Assembly (NCBI GenBank): GCA_018881555.1
Contig: JACAXG010000054.1
Coordinates: forward strand, 1,984,001-2,048,000
DNA: 64,000 bases
Reading direction: 5' to 3'
Source: Amblyornis subalaris
Taxonomy: Eukaryota > Chordata > Aves > Passeriformes > Ptilonorhynchidae
The notes under the pieces are model-generated. The model had not been told where the DNA came from, did not search any database, and saw only the letters and a list, made by a program, of their open reading frames with translations. Shown piece after piece: positions 39,701 to 53,100 of the stretch (within the stretch, counting starts at the first letter, position 1; each line of letters begins with the position of its first letter). The translations under genes were made by a program, and so were the position numbers.

Positions 39701-42700
39701 ATAAATCCAAACCCTAAAATTACAACACTATATTTAAACTGGAAAGAAGTCCATGGAATAGCTGGCTTTCATTTGGTGCTTATGTGAATGTACAAATGGC
39801 TATCAAAAGACTTTTCACTGTACCATTTGCTTTATCGCAAAGCAGCCATTGGGAAACTTCATGAAGATTTGCATTAAGACCAATGTTAGTTACACTATCA
39901 TTTGCACAGCACAAGGCAATTTCAGAATCTGTTTATTTTCAGACCAAAGTGTTCCTTGCTCACGGACTCTTCAAAATGAAGCTCATATTTTTACAAAAAG
40001 GGAGTCTCGAGGATTGACTGCCGTCTATCATTCACTTTCACATGTTCTGCCTCCTTTCTCACATCTTGCAAGACACGTGTGAAGGCACTGTGGTTTATAA
40101 GGGTGATGCATCTGGTGCCTGCAGTCACAGAACAGGAAAGCAGTGGTGCACCACCACTGGAGAGCATGAGCTTGCACAGTGACTCATGTTTTCTCCTTGT
40201 CTCTTACCCCACACATTGGGTAAGTCTGCCTGGGGGATCAAAGGATCAACATTCCGAGGAAGCGTGAATGCTGTATGGTGCTCCATAAATGCATATGATA
40301 TGGTGGTATACTGAAGTCATGATTTTTAGGAACTAGAATGTCCTGTCTTCTCGGATCAAAATACTGATGCACCCTCACTGCTGCTTCCACTTCCTGCCTT
40401 GACTGACCCAGGGTCCCTTTCATTATTCCTCTTTTTCCTTCTACAGGTGATGAGGAAACTTCTCTTACCCAGGCCTCCTCCCTCTCTGTTATCTGGACCC
40501 CTGTGTCCCCTTCTGGAAAATCCTGCCTACCCTCCTGATGACATGTGGCTGAGGGTTGCACAGAGTACACACACACGCACCACCTGTGGGAAGGCATGCA
40601 GCAACCTGCTGTCACATCAGGCTCCCAGTAGGGCTCTAGCCCTGTGGCAGCCACTAGAAAATGCTTAAAGGAATCATCAGGACAGTGTTTAACACAGTGT
40701 TGTCTTCACACTGAATGCACTCACTGGAAATAAAGATGAGGGAGCAAATCACAACTGCTTTGCAAAAGGGCTGCACAGCGGCCGATTGTGAGAATTGATG
40801 CCTCAGGAAGCAGGCACTGTGAATGGTATTTAAATGTTACTGGGGAAGGGAGGGGAAGGCAGGTGGGAGTGAATTTCTCTCTTATGACACACCATGGTCA
40901 CCAAGGCTGGCAAGGTGCGTCAACTGCCTGCTCTGGAAGGGTCACTGCTGTTCTGCTGCTGCTGCTGCAGTTTGTATGAGAGCTTGGGTCATCCAATTCA
41001 GGCAAAATCAGCCAAGGTGGTGTAACCCATTGAAACACGCCCTGTGAGTTTCCCTGGCTCATTTTGTTTGAAGAGCTCACATGGCTGCCCAGCAGAGCCG
41101 CAGGAAAGGGGCAGCAACAGGCAATTGGGAGGCAGTGAAGGCTTAAGTCAGAGCTGTATGAAACACGAACAGCTGTGGTTCGGTCATTTATCAGTACAGT
41201 TGGTGTTTGTCAATGTGGTCAATGAGGTCATTTGTCAAAACAAAACGCTGCTGAGTTCCCAGATGCCTTGTTCCTTCACGTGAACTTCCCTAACATAAGT
41301 GCAGGAATAAAAAGAATGTTCTTTTCATTACAAGAATAAATTCATTAAAGGTTAGAGTGAAATCCAAAACAATTATAAGGAAGCATTCACCTCTCCACAG
41401 ACAACATCTCTGTTATTTTTGCCAGCGATTTGGAAAACTAATTAAAATAATGGATTCTTGTACTCACTGTTTTAAACTAATCAGTAATGCTAACATGCTA
41501 TGCATTTGCTATTGCCTAGAAACACTATTTTTAAAAGCCTTCCTAAATTGACACTTTTAAATAAAAATTATTTTCTTGCTCCTCTTAGTTATTTCTAATC
41601 CAATAAATAATTAAGCTCATCTTGCTGGTATTTGCATGAGTGTGAGAAAGCACAGGTCACTGTGCATGGGTAGCTGAGGAGGTTTAATAGCCCAGAGTAT
41701 AGTTTTCCACTAGTTTGACAAAATTAGGCTTAGATAGCAGTGGCTAGAAAGCGTTAGCATTACATAGTGACTTGACTCCTTTTCTCAGGAGAAATGTCAG
41801 ACTCTGATCCCACGACATTGACGTACAAATGCAGGTTCATCAACCAATAGAGAATCCCATTAATTTAAACTGCACTTTATGCAGGCATCTGCCCTACTCA
41901 CAAGAATCAAGATCTTTATGACTGGAGCCTAGCCCCTGAAAAACAGGACTTTGCATCTCATAACCTTGCACCTCCCTTCTCCATGCCCCAGTCCAATGAT
42001 GTCATGCTGCCAAGAGTTTCAGAAAATTTAGGAAAAATGAAGATGGAAGAATTCACTTTTAATCCATAGACTGACTCTTCACCACTGTGACTGAAGTATG
42101 CTTATTAGTAAACACTGAAATGTTTATGATGCAGCTCTGTTCTGTGGATAAATACTGGGACTAGATCCCCATGAAGGGAAGATTCTCATAAAGCTTTTTA
42201 GATACCAAATATGTAATGTTTTAGAGCCATTGACCTTCCAAAGGGTCAGACTCCTTTCATATGTCTCCAGGTGAGCGTTCCAAAGCAGAAGCCCCCTAAC
42301 CTAACAGGCTTGAACACCTTGCCTCAGGGTGTTTTTCACAAACCATACACATACACTCCGCCCATAGCATCTGTCTCTTCTGCTTGCCTGAGAACTAAAA
42401 ACCAAATAAGGGAAAGAGATCCTCAGCTGAGCTATGAAATATGAATAGTTCTTCTGTGAATTGAACTTTGAAGCTTAAATAACAGAGCAGTTAAAGTCTG
42501 GGAAACTGAAAGATGTACAGTTCTAATTTAGTGCTATCCCAAAAACTCAGTTAAAAGATTTAAACATCTTTCTTTACTTTAACTAGAATCTTCAATGGAC
42601 CAAAAGAGCCTCTGGGGAATCAGCAAAGCATTCTGCAAGATCTGAAGAAGATTCGGGGGGAGGAGACCATGGAGGGAATTATCTGCACTTCAAAGAGTTT

Positions 42701-45700
42701 CCTTCAATATCACTATTTCAGATGAAGATTTACAAAATGTTTATTATTTATACATTTAGTTATTTAAACAAATGTAATGTATTACTCAGATGAGAACAAA
42801 AAGAGTTTGAAAACTTAATTTTTATGCTGTAAAAAAAAAAAGCCTATTGGACTGAAGTTCCCTTTGACGTTCCTTTCTCTTTTTAAAGAGACTTTTTTCA
42901 AACCAAAGATAAAAATAATGTCAAGTTCTCACCTCTCTGTTGAGGTTCAAAGGATTTTCCCCCATCATTTTAGTATTATTTTGTATGGTAAGTATCCTAT
43001 CAAATGAAGGCTCTATTTGCTTGAATTTCAATGAAAACTAAGATAGAAATAAGAAGCCAGCAGCAAGTATTCCACACTGAGAGTGCTGCTTTCTACACTT
43101 TTGATACAACTATTCTAAAGAGTCTGCAAAAAGGGTAGAAACAAAAATCAAAAATATGTAGAAAACGGCCATGCTGACATAACTTGGCTGTTTCATTACG
43201 TTGCATCATTTAAAATGAGCTTCAGAAAACAGGAAACTGCTTTCTATAGCCAAGGTATTTAGAGGCATGGATGGCCATAGCTGTTACCTGTGGGCAGGAG
43301 GATGGCACAAAAATACTAGCCAATTTTTTTTTTGTTAAGTTTCTGGGTGATACAAAAGTTCAAGAAGTCTTTAAGCATATGATGAACTTTAAAGATATGT
43401 TCAAGTTCCACTTAATGTTTTATGACTTTAGCATGTGCTTGACACTGTCCTGAGGTGGCTTTGAAGTCAGCAAAAACTTACCACTATGTAACTTTTATGA
43501 TCTCCATCATTTCCAGGCCCCATTCTGTACCTCCAAATCGTTTCTATTTCTTTAGCATCACAGGTTTTTCTGAGGGAGAAGCTACATTCAGATTAGCCAG
43601 GCTAATTTTTCAAAAAACCTGGTCTGCCATGTGAAACAGATTTTTAAAAAAAGTTATTAGCAAACATCTCTCCGTGTACCCCCCCAAGGGGCTCTGCTGG
43701 TTTGCCCTCATGTGCTCCACCCGCGGCAGGTGCTCAGGCTGTGGGGCAGCCAGACCCTGTCCTGCCTTGCAGCAGCACGGGAGGAAGCCAGCTCTCTGCC
43801 AGAAGCTTCCAGGCCAGCGTGGGAGGCAGGGGAACAGAGGTTTCTGTGCAACTTTTGACTGTGAAGGTGAGTTCCTGCAGACTACCTGAAAGGCACCAGT
43901 GAATCCGAAGCATTGTAATGGCACGTTGCATATTTTAGAGTAACTTCAGTAGAATCAGAGGCTATTGATTGATTTTAGGGCCGTATGAATGTTGCCAGCT
44001 AGACTAAAATATATGGCAGGCCAGAACTGAGTTAATGTGCCAGTAAGACAAAGAGCCTTTGCCAGCAAGGAAATAAAAAGCTCTGAATCCCCCAAGGCTG
44101 TAACTGGGTGAAGCAAAGGTATGGCTGGTTACCTACGGTTATGCTACTGTGGCTTGTACGGTTCACACAGCTCATGAGAAACTCCTAGAAAAATTTGGAT
44201 GCCTTGGCAATAGTGTGCTTTGTTCTGTTGAGAGTATTGTAAGGATTGTTTGCATTTTCTTTGCTTGAAGTAACATTCATCATTGTTTAGAAAGTACCAA
44301 TGGCAGGGGAGTTTGGCAAGCTTCTCCAGTATGCTGTCCTTTATTTCCTTTTGTTATTCCTATCCCTGCTGACAGCTAGTCAACACACTTCTTTTTTTGG
44401 ATTAAAGTTTGTGTTTTCTCGACTGGGGACTGAACTTCCACTGCAATTGAGAAGTTTTGGGAAAAAAAAAGTTACTGCTTTGAAATATATTTTTATTAGG
44501 GGAAACATTCAGAACAAACCACTTGAATTTACTGGTTTGTTTTCATGATGTCTAATACCTTTGAAATATTTAGTTTTGAGAAAATGTTATAGGTTATTAT
44601 TCTGATTAACTTCCCATCATTTAGTGTTATATTAGCTATCAATTAGTAATGTGTTATAGACAAGTTGCCTATTCAGCACTGAAGCAATTTACTTTTATTT
44701 ATCAGTGTAGCAAAATTACCTTGCAATCTGTACCTTAATGAAACCACCTCCTGTACCATTACACAAAACTTCCTTCAAAATTTGAAAATACTCTCTATCA
44801 TAAGGAAAATAATGTTAGGGTCATAGAAATCTCCTTTCAAGTTATGAAAATCTCAGTCATTGAAATTTCTGTACTGAAAACTCAGTGTAGTTATTCCTGC
44901 ATATTTTTGCCCTGTATTAGTTTGATTGATTCAGCCTTCTCCTGCTTCGTGATGAATTAGTGACATGCAGAAGTTCTCTTAATGCGAAGGATGCATTATC
45001 TGATTCAAAGTCCGAAGAACCCACAACTTCAATGGTGATGCCATTTGCAAAGATGTTTTAATACAACACATTTAACAATGGAAGTGGTGTTGTAAGAGCG
45101 AACACAGCTGTAGTTATTCGAAGCTGACAAGCCTCGGACAGGTTGTGCCTCGCAGGCCTTTAAACTCTTCTCCACCCTCCTTCAGGTTACAAGGAAAGGA
45201 AGAGTTAGGGAGAGGTTCCCGAGTGCTGCAAATCTTTTAATGCCTTACAAAGGATGTTACAAGGCAGGACAGACCGTACAGAGCCTTGGGGCTAGAAGGA
45301 AACATCTAAGCAGAATTTCAATGTGAGGTATGAAGGCAGACACAAACTAGCTCACGATTTCTCACACAAGTTGTTGAGGAAGAAATCTATATAGAAAGCA
45401 GCCAGTCTGCTTTTTCATTTGGTCTTAGAGCTAAGTCTTACAGAGATCTTTGTTATTTTTGGCAGTTTTTATCTATTTACTGAGAATATTTCTATAGTTT
45501 TAGCCATTGTACATTGCTATGATTATGTTGTTTTCTTCCTAATAAAAAAACCTAAAAATCAAGATGTGCTTGATTTCTTAGTGTGCAGCAACCAGATGTC
45601 TCAAACCACAGAAATACCAAAATAGTGCAACATTTTGTTTGTTGCTATATAGTTAACAGGAGAATGGGTTATTATTTATTTGATTATTTTCAAAACAGCT

Positions 45701-46190
45701 CAGAAATTGCAAAAAGATTCTTCAAAAATATGAAGATATAATAGTACCATGCATTTTTAACTTTCACATATCTACTGCTGATAATGCTGCTACAACACTA
45801 GTAAGCACCACTGCCTACAAACTAATTAGAAAACGAAAATTTATGCTTAGATGGTTGTTCTGCTTGCATTTTTCATAATTGACTATAACAAAATCATTAT
45901 TTGATCTTGAGTGTTGCATAATAAATTGTACCAGTTACTTTTTCCATATCAGCCAAAGAATTTTAGAACAGAAGATATTTTTTCAACTTCTTTTTCTGTT
46001 AAAATGAAGAGGTATGTCATTAAAATATGACCATGCCACTGAAGGGTCTTAAAATACTACATATTACTAGATACTTACAAACATGAGGCGAGGATTGCAT
46101 TTTTTAATAGCTTAACAATGATAAAGTGGTCCTTTCAGTGAATGACTACTACTCATATTTCTTTCAATATGAACTAAAAGACTTTTTTCG

Positions 46191-46209
46191 TTTTTTTTTT
46201 TTTTTTTTT
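46191..46209. repeat. Poly(T) run, 19 bases
   Basis: Uninterrupted T run, about 190 bases before a CR1 copy. On the minus strand it could be the remnant tail of a retroposon, but I recognise no body next to it. Confidence 0.9.
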
Positions 46210-46352
46210 AAATTAGGACAAACTGATCTGTATGTGCTTAAGTTTGATATAGTATGCTAATTGCTGGCTTACTGAAAACTGATGACAAAAGCTTTGGTCA
46301 TAAATAGAGCTCTCATAGAAACACATCCTAGTGAAATTGCAAAAAATACTTC

Positions 46353-46381
46353 ATATATATATATGTATATATGTGTGTGTG
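46353..46381. repeat. (AT)n/(GT)n compound microsatellite
   Basis: Alternating AT units change to GT units directly before the CR1 copy at 46400. Confidence 0.9.
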
Positions 46382-46399
46382 CTTTTATACCCGCTTCCT

Positions 46400-46732
46400 C
46401 AGTCTACAAGAAAGATGGAGAGAGGCTTTTTACAAGGGCATGTAGTGACAGGACGGGGGGAATGGCTTCAAACTGGAAAAAGGCAGGTTGAGATTAGATA
46501 TTAGGGAGAAATTCTTTACTTAGAGGGTGGTGAGGCACTGGAACAAGTTGCCCAGAGAAGTCGTAGATGTCCCATCCCTGGAAGTGTTCAAGGCCAGGCT
46601 GGATGGGACTTTGAACAACTTGGTCTAGTGGGAGGTGTCCCTGTCCATGGCAGGGGCATTGGAACTAGATGGTCTAGTCTTTAAGGTCCCCTCCAAACCA
46701 GACCATTCTATGATTCTGTGATTCTTTGATTT
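46400..46732 (+). mobile_element. CR1 LINE, 3'-end fragment with terminal 8-mer repeats
   Basis: This is a 5'-truncated CR1 copy. It reads through the familiar CR1 3' sequence (GGCTTTTTACAAGGGCATGT, GAGGCACTGGAACAAGTTGC, GGTCTAGTGGGAGGTGTCCC) and ends in ATTCTATG ATTCTGTG ATTCTTTG, the characteristic avian CR1 terminal microsatellite. It has no open reading frame of note. An AT/GT dinucleotide run lies about 20 bases before its start. Confidence 0.95.
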
Positions 46733-47504
46733 TGAGTGCATCAAACAAAAATTATTTCGATTGTGTTCTCAGTGCAAGGGAAAAAACATAAAGTCAGATT
46801 GACTTTTTGGGAACTCACCGATGGTGTTCAGCTGGTGACACTGATTATAGAAGGTAGACAAGGGCCATACTTGCTGTGAGGGGACGCGGTGGCACCTTGG
46901 GGCAGGGTGGGTGCTGGAGGGGCCCCGCAGGAGCTGGCTGCCACCTCGGGGGGCACAGGGCAGCCCACAGGGGGAGGAGGCCACTCCTGCCTCACCCAGG
47001 GCCACGCTTTCCCTCTGTCAATAGACTGGGATGGATTGCAAGAACCTGCTAAATATTGATTCTGCTAAGGCTTGGAATTAAAGTTAATTTAAATAATACG
47101 TGTAAAGAGTTTTATGAATTGATTTCAAATGACAAAGAAGTATTGAAAAAGCATTAAACCTAAGTGCCATTTTAAACAATAAATTTAAGCTTATGGTAAT
47201 TGAATTATGTGTCTGCAGCTGGAAGGGCAGGCCTGGGACAACCGCACCTTGTGCTGCTGAAATCAGGGGCTCCCTTGGAAGCGTTCTGAAAGTAAAATGC
47301 TGTCCTGGGAGCAGAGGGGCTGTCTGTGGGAGGGTGGCTTGACTGCCCCGGGCTCTCCCACACAAACCTGCGAGGCTGCTGCTGCTGAGGGGACAAGGGC
47401 GGTCTCGAAGGCAGCAGGAGGGCAGCTCCTCATGGGAGCCCGGTTGGATGGGGGNGTCCGGGCCGCCTGAGCCGCATCCTGCAGAGCTGGGTGAGTGTGC
47501 ACCA
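46733..47504. other. Spacer between two CR1 copies, with GC-rich blocks and one unresolved base
   Basis: It contains two GC-rich blocks (about 46860-47010 and 47210-47500) around an AT-rich middle. The only ambiguous base of the window (N) is at 47455, inside a G-rich run. The second block may be the undetected 5' extension of the following CR1. Confidence 0.6.
46899..46922 (+). other. G-quadruplex-type motif
   Basis: Four G runs of at least three are separated by loops of 2, 1 and 7 bases (GGGG, GGG, GGG, GGGG). This satisfies the usual G3+N1-7 pattern. It sits in a short GC-rich block (about 46860-47010) between the two CR1 copies. Confidence 0.6.
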
Positions 47505-48134
47505 GGGAAACCAGCGGGACACAAGAGGCAGGTGCAGTGCATCTGGAGGGGTGGAAGGTGGTCAGCAAGTCGAGGGACATGACTGTCCCTCTCTACTGCA
47601 CTCTGGTGAGACCCTGCCTGGTGTACCGTGTCCAGCTCTGTGGTCTCCTGCACAGGAAAGGCAGGGACCTACTGGAGCGAGTCCAAAGGAGACCACCAAG
47701 ATGATAAGAGGGCTGGAGCACCTCTCCTATGAGGAAATGTTGAGAGAGTTGGCATTGTTCAGCCTGGAGAAGAGAAGGCTCTGGGGAGACCTTATAGAAG
47801 CCTTTCAGTACCTAAATGGTACTGGAGACTGGTACAAGAGAGATGGAGAGGCACTTTTACAATGGTGTGCAGTGACTGGACTGGGGGGAATGGCTTTAAA
47901 TTGAAAGAGCGCAGGTTCAGATTAGATATAAAGGAGAAATTCTTTCCTTAGAGGGTGATAAGGCATTGGAACAGGTTTCCCAGAGAAGCTGTGGATGCCC
48001 CATGACTGAAAGTGTTCATGGCCAGGCTAGATGGGGCTTTGAGCAATCTGGTCTAGTGGGAAGTGTCCCTGCCCAGGGCAGGGGGTTGGAACTAGATGAT
48101 CTTTAAGGTTCGTTCCAACCCAAACCATTGTAAT
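47505..48134 (+). mobile_element. CR1 LINE, 3' portion including the ORF2 C-terminus
   Basis: The fragment encodes the CR1 ORF2 end with frameshifts: [20 protein letters not shown] near 47560-47625, LLERVQRRP near 47670-47697, and in another frame [20 protein letters not shown] (from about 47710). It continues into the 3' sequence (GCATTGGAACAGGTTTCCCA, GAACTAGATGATCTTTAAGG) and stops at CCAACCCAAACCATTG without the usual ATTCTATG run. The 5' border is uncertain because GC-rich sequence of unknown origin precedes it. It is in the same orientation as the copy at 46400-46732, but is longer and somewhat differently decayed, so I read them as separate insertions. Confidence 0.92.
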
Positions 48135-48966
48135 GAGAGCAGGGCCAAAAAGAGCTTAGTCCCAGAGAGAATGACTTTCAATGTACCAGACTAGGAGCAG
48201 TTGTGGGTGTTTTCCTCCTGTATCCTTGTCATTTCCCACCACACTACTAAAGAACTAAAACTTGAAAGTTGGGAATAACTCTGTCTCCTAACCCCACAAT
48301 CACTTTCTCTCCCAAGTCAAATGAGTGCTGCTGATGGAAAGAAAATGTCAAATTCATGCAAATGAGGGGTTTATTGGCTTCCTTTCATGCCTGTTCAGTG
48401 ATGGCACTGCTGCCCAAAACTGCATACGTGGCCTTTGGGTGCTGCAACACCTTTGTGGTGGATTGGTTACCTGCTGGCTGCCCTCCTGCCCAAGACAGAA
48501 GGGAAATGAGAAGCCTTTCTCGTGTTCTTGTAGTAGAATGTATAGCTTCATGAACAGCAGGTCCAGACATTAAGCAAACAGTGCAGATTAGACTGCCTAT
48601 TAGAGAAATTTAAGAGCAGTTAAATGTCCTTGGATAATGATTTATCAGTATATTTTGTAGTGCCCTTTCAACATGAGTTTATCACTCCAGCACTGTATCC
48701 TCTGCCTGTACCTTGGGCAAGAAGGTGTGCTGCTCTTTGTATGGTCAGGCTGAAGGTCCAGTGCATGCCAGTTGTCTCTTACACTAGGTTTTGAGATGCT
48801 CTGGAAGGTAAATCAAATCTACTGGCTGCTGGAGTTTGGAGCCAGCAACAAATCATTGTCTGTAGTATAATGGGTGAATAATTCTGTGAGTATATGGTCA
48901 TAGAAGCTGTCAAAATGTTCTGGGTGGAAAAATGAGCAACCCAAACACCTCAATGCATTAAGTGCT

Positions 48967-48988
48967 TAACCTAGCCTGGGCTAGGTTA
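48967..48988. repeat. Short perfect inverted repeat, 10-bp arms with a 2-bp spacer
   Basis: TAACCTAGCC is followed by TG and then GGCTAGGTTA. The arms match exactly. It lies in unannotated sequence 0.8 kb after a CR1 copy. No function is suggested. Confidence 0.85.
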
Positions 48989-50129
48989 GAAACAGTACCC
49001 TAGAGCTGCTGTGTTTGCAGGGAGCCAATAACTTCCAGGAGGTGCAGGCCAGGAATTGTAACCTCCTCGGGTAAGGCCACAGCCAGAAGAATGCACATAG
49101 CTCCAGCTGAAGGTAAAACAAGCTAATGAAATTAGATTAAAAGCCTCCTGCTTAAAAGAAGGTGTTTAATGGATATGATCTGTACATACTGCTTTATTTC
49201 CTTTCTTATGCTATACTAGTCAGTGTTTTGTTTCTGTGAGTTGCCTTTCCTAGACAAGATATACGTGTTGTGGAAGGCTGGCATGTCCTAGACTGATAAA
49301 AATGCATGAGCCACTTAAGGTACTGAATGAGCTGACATTATGGAGGCCATAATGTTATTTTCACAGAGTACATTGGTCGTACATTTAAGTGCTTTTGAAG
49401 GGGCAGCTTTATTGGTACTTAAAGAAAACTCTCTTTACTCAAAAGGCCTCTTGTATATAGAAAAGCTGAGCAAGTTATAGTAGCTGACTGCAAAAGTTGG
49501 TTATTTATGCTTATTGTAAGTAACACACCCATCTTTTGAAGGTGTAGAATGCCAAGTGTGTAACTTGAAGCTTTTTTCTCTTCTTTACCTGTCCTTGGCA
49601 GATCTCGACCACCTCCACACTATTAAAGGGTGGGAACCTATTGTAGGCACTTTTCCCTGCAGGATAAGAACCTTTGTGAGCTGCTACTGTCTCAAAAATT
49701 GGTGACATGGTCCAGCACAATGAAGAAATCCCTCTGTACAGTAGAAGGTATCAATAACAGACAAACCCTAGGATCTTCAGCTCTCTGTGTTTGTTACCAA
49801 TGCAGGGGGGAAAGGAAGTAAGCAACATGAGAGGCTTAGGGAGTAAATATTAGGAGAAAAAAATGGAACAAAAGAGAAGAACAACTTCTCCTGCACTATA
49901 AGACATATGCCAGTGAAACACGCATGACTATATAAAATGGGTGGAAATCCGCTTTTTTTTTAGGTAGGTTCAGAATATTGATAGGAAATAACTTGTTGTT
50001 ACAAGTCTGTCTTTCCCAACTGCACATAAAGTACATAGTGCTAGTTCTGCAGATGAAGCCTTATGCTTAAATCTCAGTATTTCTCAGTTTTTGTGTTTCA
50101 TTAGGTACAGAGCTTTATCTTTCATAATC

Positions 50130-50144
50130 AAAAAAAAAAAAAAA
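50130..50144. repeat. Poly(A) run, 15 bases
   Basis: Uninterrupted A run. The preceding sequence matches no gene or repeat I know. Confidence 0.85.
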
Positions 50145-53100
50145 TCTGCTAGGAGTCGTCCACTGTAAGCTTTAGTGATGGTGATATAGCCAGTGGAACA
50201 TTGTTTCTTTTGAAATTCTCTTAGAGGGAAAGAACCCTAATAGCTGATTTTGCAATTTTATGTTACAATTTGACAGTAAAATGTACTAGATTTAGCTATT
50301 TTTCTTCTTCTCAGTTGCTGATATATATGTAGAACTGGTAAGCAAATTACTACATGTAAAGTGGAATTGCATTGTGGAGTACTGTAAGCTTTTTCTAGCA
50401 TGTGTTTTTCATGTTAGGTAAACATATATCTTTCTCCTGTCATGATAATATATCAACTTGCCTTTTAAAATTACTCTATAGTGGAGCAAAAGTCAGAATG
50501 TTTGTCCTTCAGGAGTCTCTTTGCAGACCTGAATAAACATTGTAGAGATGCCTGAGTCATTAGGGATTTGCTCTGCTAGCTAGGCAATTCCACTGCATCA
50601 CCCTTTCAATGTAAATAACTACCCTTAATTAATGGAAAAGCAATATATACTAAGTAATGACAGAACAAGTAAATTAACTAATGCAGGGGAAGATGTAGCT
50701 CTGCTGAAGGCATCAGATGAGGATCTTGCTACTTCATTTCATTAGTTTAGGCCAGTTAAAACAAACGCGAAGCATAAACCTACACTTTTTTATACTGTAC
50801 AACAGCATTGAAATGAAATACATTTTAGCTTGTGTTGGAATCAGTAATTAGCAGTACAAATCGAGGCATTTAGGCATGTGACCAGCTGTATTTGGTATGC
50901 AGTCCAGAACAGCTGTCTCCTGTATCCACAGCTACTGACTGTCACAGAAAGGATGGCCAGACTTTGCAAACCCATTTCTGACAGTGCACAAATAAACAAC
51001 TGGGCGTGGATTTAACAATGCAGACAGTACTAATCCTTCCCCATTCCTGCTGTCTTGAGGATTTGAAAGGTAAATGCAATTAAGTAAAAACTGAATTTAG
51101 CAGTCTACATTTGGAGGGTCATATTTTCCTTCCCTTGCTCCAAATACCACTTAAAATGTTTTTTTTTTTACTTTTATTGTATTTATACCAGCTGCCAATG
51201 AAATAACAAATTCCCCTAGCTTGGTTTAATTATTTTTTTCTTTGGAATGACCCAAATATAAAAATAAAGCAAAGGACATAGGAAGCTTTTCTTTCGGTCC
51301 TTCGTGTTCTGCCTCCCTTTTTCCAAATGACCATGCCTTTTCACCCTTTCTTCTGTCAGTATTTTTATCTCTCCTTTCTCCACGCTCAATAATCCTTAAA
51401 AAAATCACCCTGAACTTTCACAAATTATCCTGAGGAAAATTAAATTTGCAAGTGGCATGAGGCCATGTTCTAGACCTCTGAATTCCACCCTGCTACAAGA
51501 GCAGTACTTGCCTTTTCAGTTTATTGTTGCTTTTGTTTCCATTTTCTCCTCTTTTTCCACTTGCAATTACTTGTTCATGACTTGGAAAATAAGCTTTTTG
51601 CAGCAGGGATTGCTCTGTGGTTTTGTCTGTGAGCATGGTTTCCACATATTTGATATTACTGGGTCAAAGGTGATAGAAGTCATCTTTCTCTGGAGAACTC
51701 TTGACTCAAAATTTGAGACTGGTCTGAGTTAAAAGTCCAAAAAACCTCATTTCTGTGATAGTGTTATTACACACCTATTGCCCAAACACTGTATTATTTC
51801 TTAGGTACATTAGCACTACTGCCTGCAGAGGAAGGAACCTACACACAGCTTCTTGAAAGGTGAATTCACGGTGTGCCACCTCAGTTCAGTGCCCACATTT
51901 CAGTTCAGTTTCAAGTTGGCTTGAGCATGTGCACTATGAATACCTACAATCCTCTTTCTTCTTTAGGGGAGAACAGTGGAGATGATGGTAATTTTTTTCT
52001 TCCAGTTACACCTCTTTAAGAGGTATTTTCATATTATTTGTAACATAAGAGGCATAGCCTGCGTTGCACTGTGAAAGTGTTGTATAGGAATCATTAACGC
52101 GTAACACATATATATGCTTTTCCTACAGTATTTCTCTAAGTAAGTAAATTTTTCTTCTAGATTTATCTGGGCCAAAAAGATAATGGCCTCATGGTAGTGA
52201 TGGCACAGATTGTGGTGTGAAACAGCAAAAGATGGAAAAGAAAGTGCATAGGCTTTTGAACACATGAATTTTTCTTTTTCCATCCTTCCTTTTGGGTAGT
52301 TGAAAACATGGAGTTTCTGAGCAGGATGTTTTCATGTGTTGGTTTTTGTTTTGTGGGTTTTCTGACAGAACAGTGAAGGAAGTTACATTAACAAGAAACA
52401 AAACCATTTTTTCCTGCCAAAGGGGATAGGCATTTAATTTCTGAAGTGATTCTAAAGGTCAGTAAAGATTCATTGATGCTCTTTCAATCTGTAAGTAATT
52501 AATTGCTTGAGTCTGCCAAAGAAAGAGGTAGATCTATATATGTTAGTCAAATATTTGTGGTTGATTAGTACCTAAAATACTAATTGGCTGCTTTCCCTTA
52601 ACTCAAATATTCCATCTTCTTGTTAGTACTGCTCTGAGGTTCACTACAGTGTGATCACATCAGCATAAAATGTGGAATTTGCTTCTTGAACTGAAAACCA
52701 AAATTCCTCTTGTAAGAACAACACCAACAGCAGCTCAAGCTTGGTCAGGACTCAGTCAAAATATGCTAAGTGTTCAAGTCTCATGAAAGGGTCATCTCCG
52801 AAGGCTTAAGAGAACATTGTGGGGAAGATGAAATCACACAAAGACAAGAGAGGGAATTGGAGTTCTTATGCGTCACCTTTCTTCTGATAAATGTGCTGTA
52901 ATATTAACCAGTGATTTAGATTGTTTACTCTTACTGTAACAGAATAAAACCATGTTCAGGCAGAGTCTGTACTGTTAATCTTTTCCTTTCACTGCTGTGT
53001 TTCCTCAGCTAGTTCTTGGCCCAGCTGCAAAAGTGGTAGGAAATGTTACTTACATATGGACATTATGTGGCTGGCTGGCTGTTTTTTTCCCCCATGTTGT

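Larger units (their letters stand above)
37416..46399. other. Intergenic, no recognisable gene
   Basis: Mostly AT-rich. GC-richer patches lie near 40400-41100 and 43670-43870. At 42587-42793 a pyrimidine-tract/AG sequence precedes two overlapping open frames that look a little like a terminal exon but match nothing I recognise. The stretch near 45010-45290 is compositionally different from its surroundings and could be an old, unidentified retroposon. Confidence 0.65.

Noticed and set aside
40238..40654. 138-codon minus-strand open frame with a charged middle section
   Set aside because: No recognisable domain, no splice or promoter context, and an overlapping frame on the other strand. Chance is the simplest explanation in this GC-richer patch.
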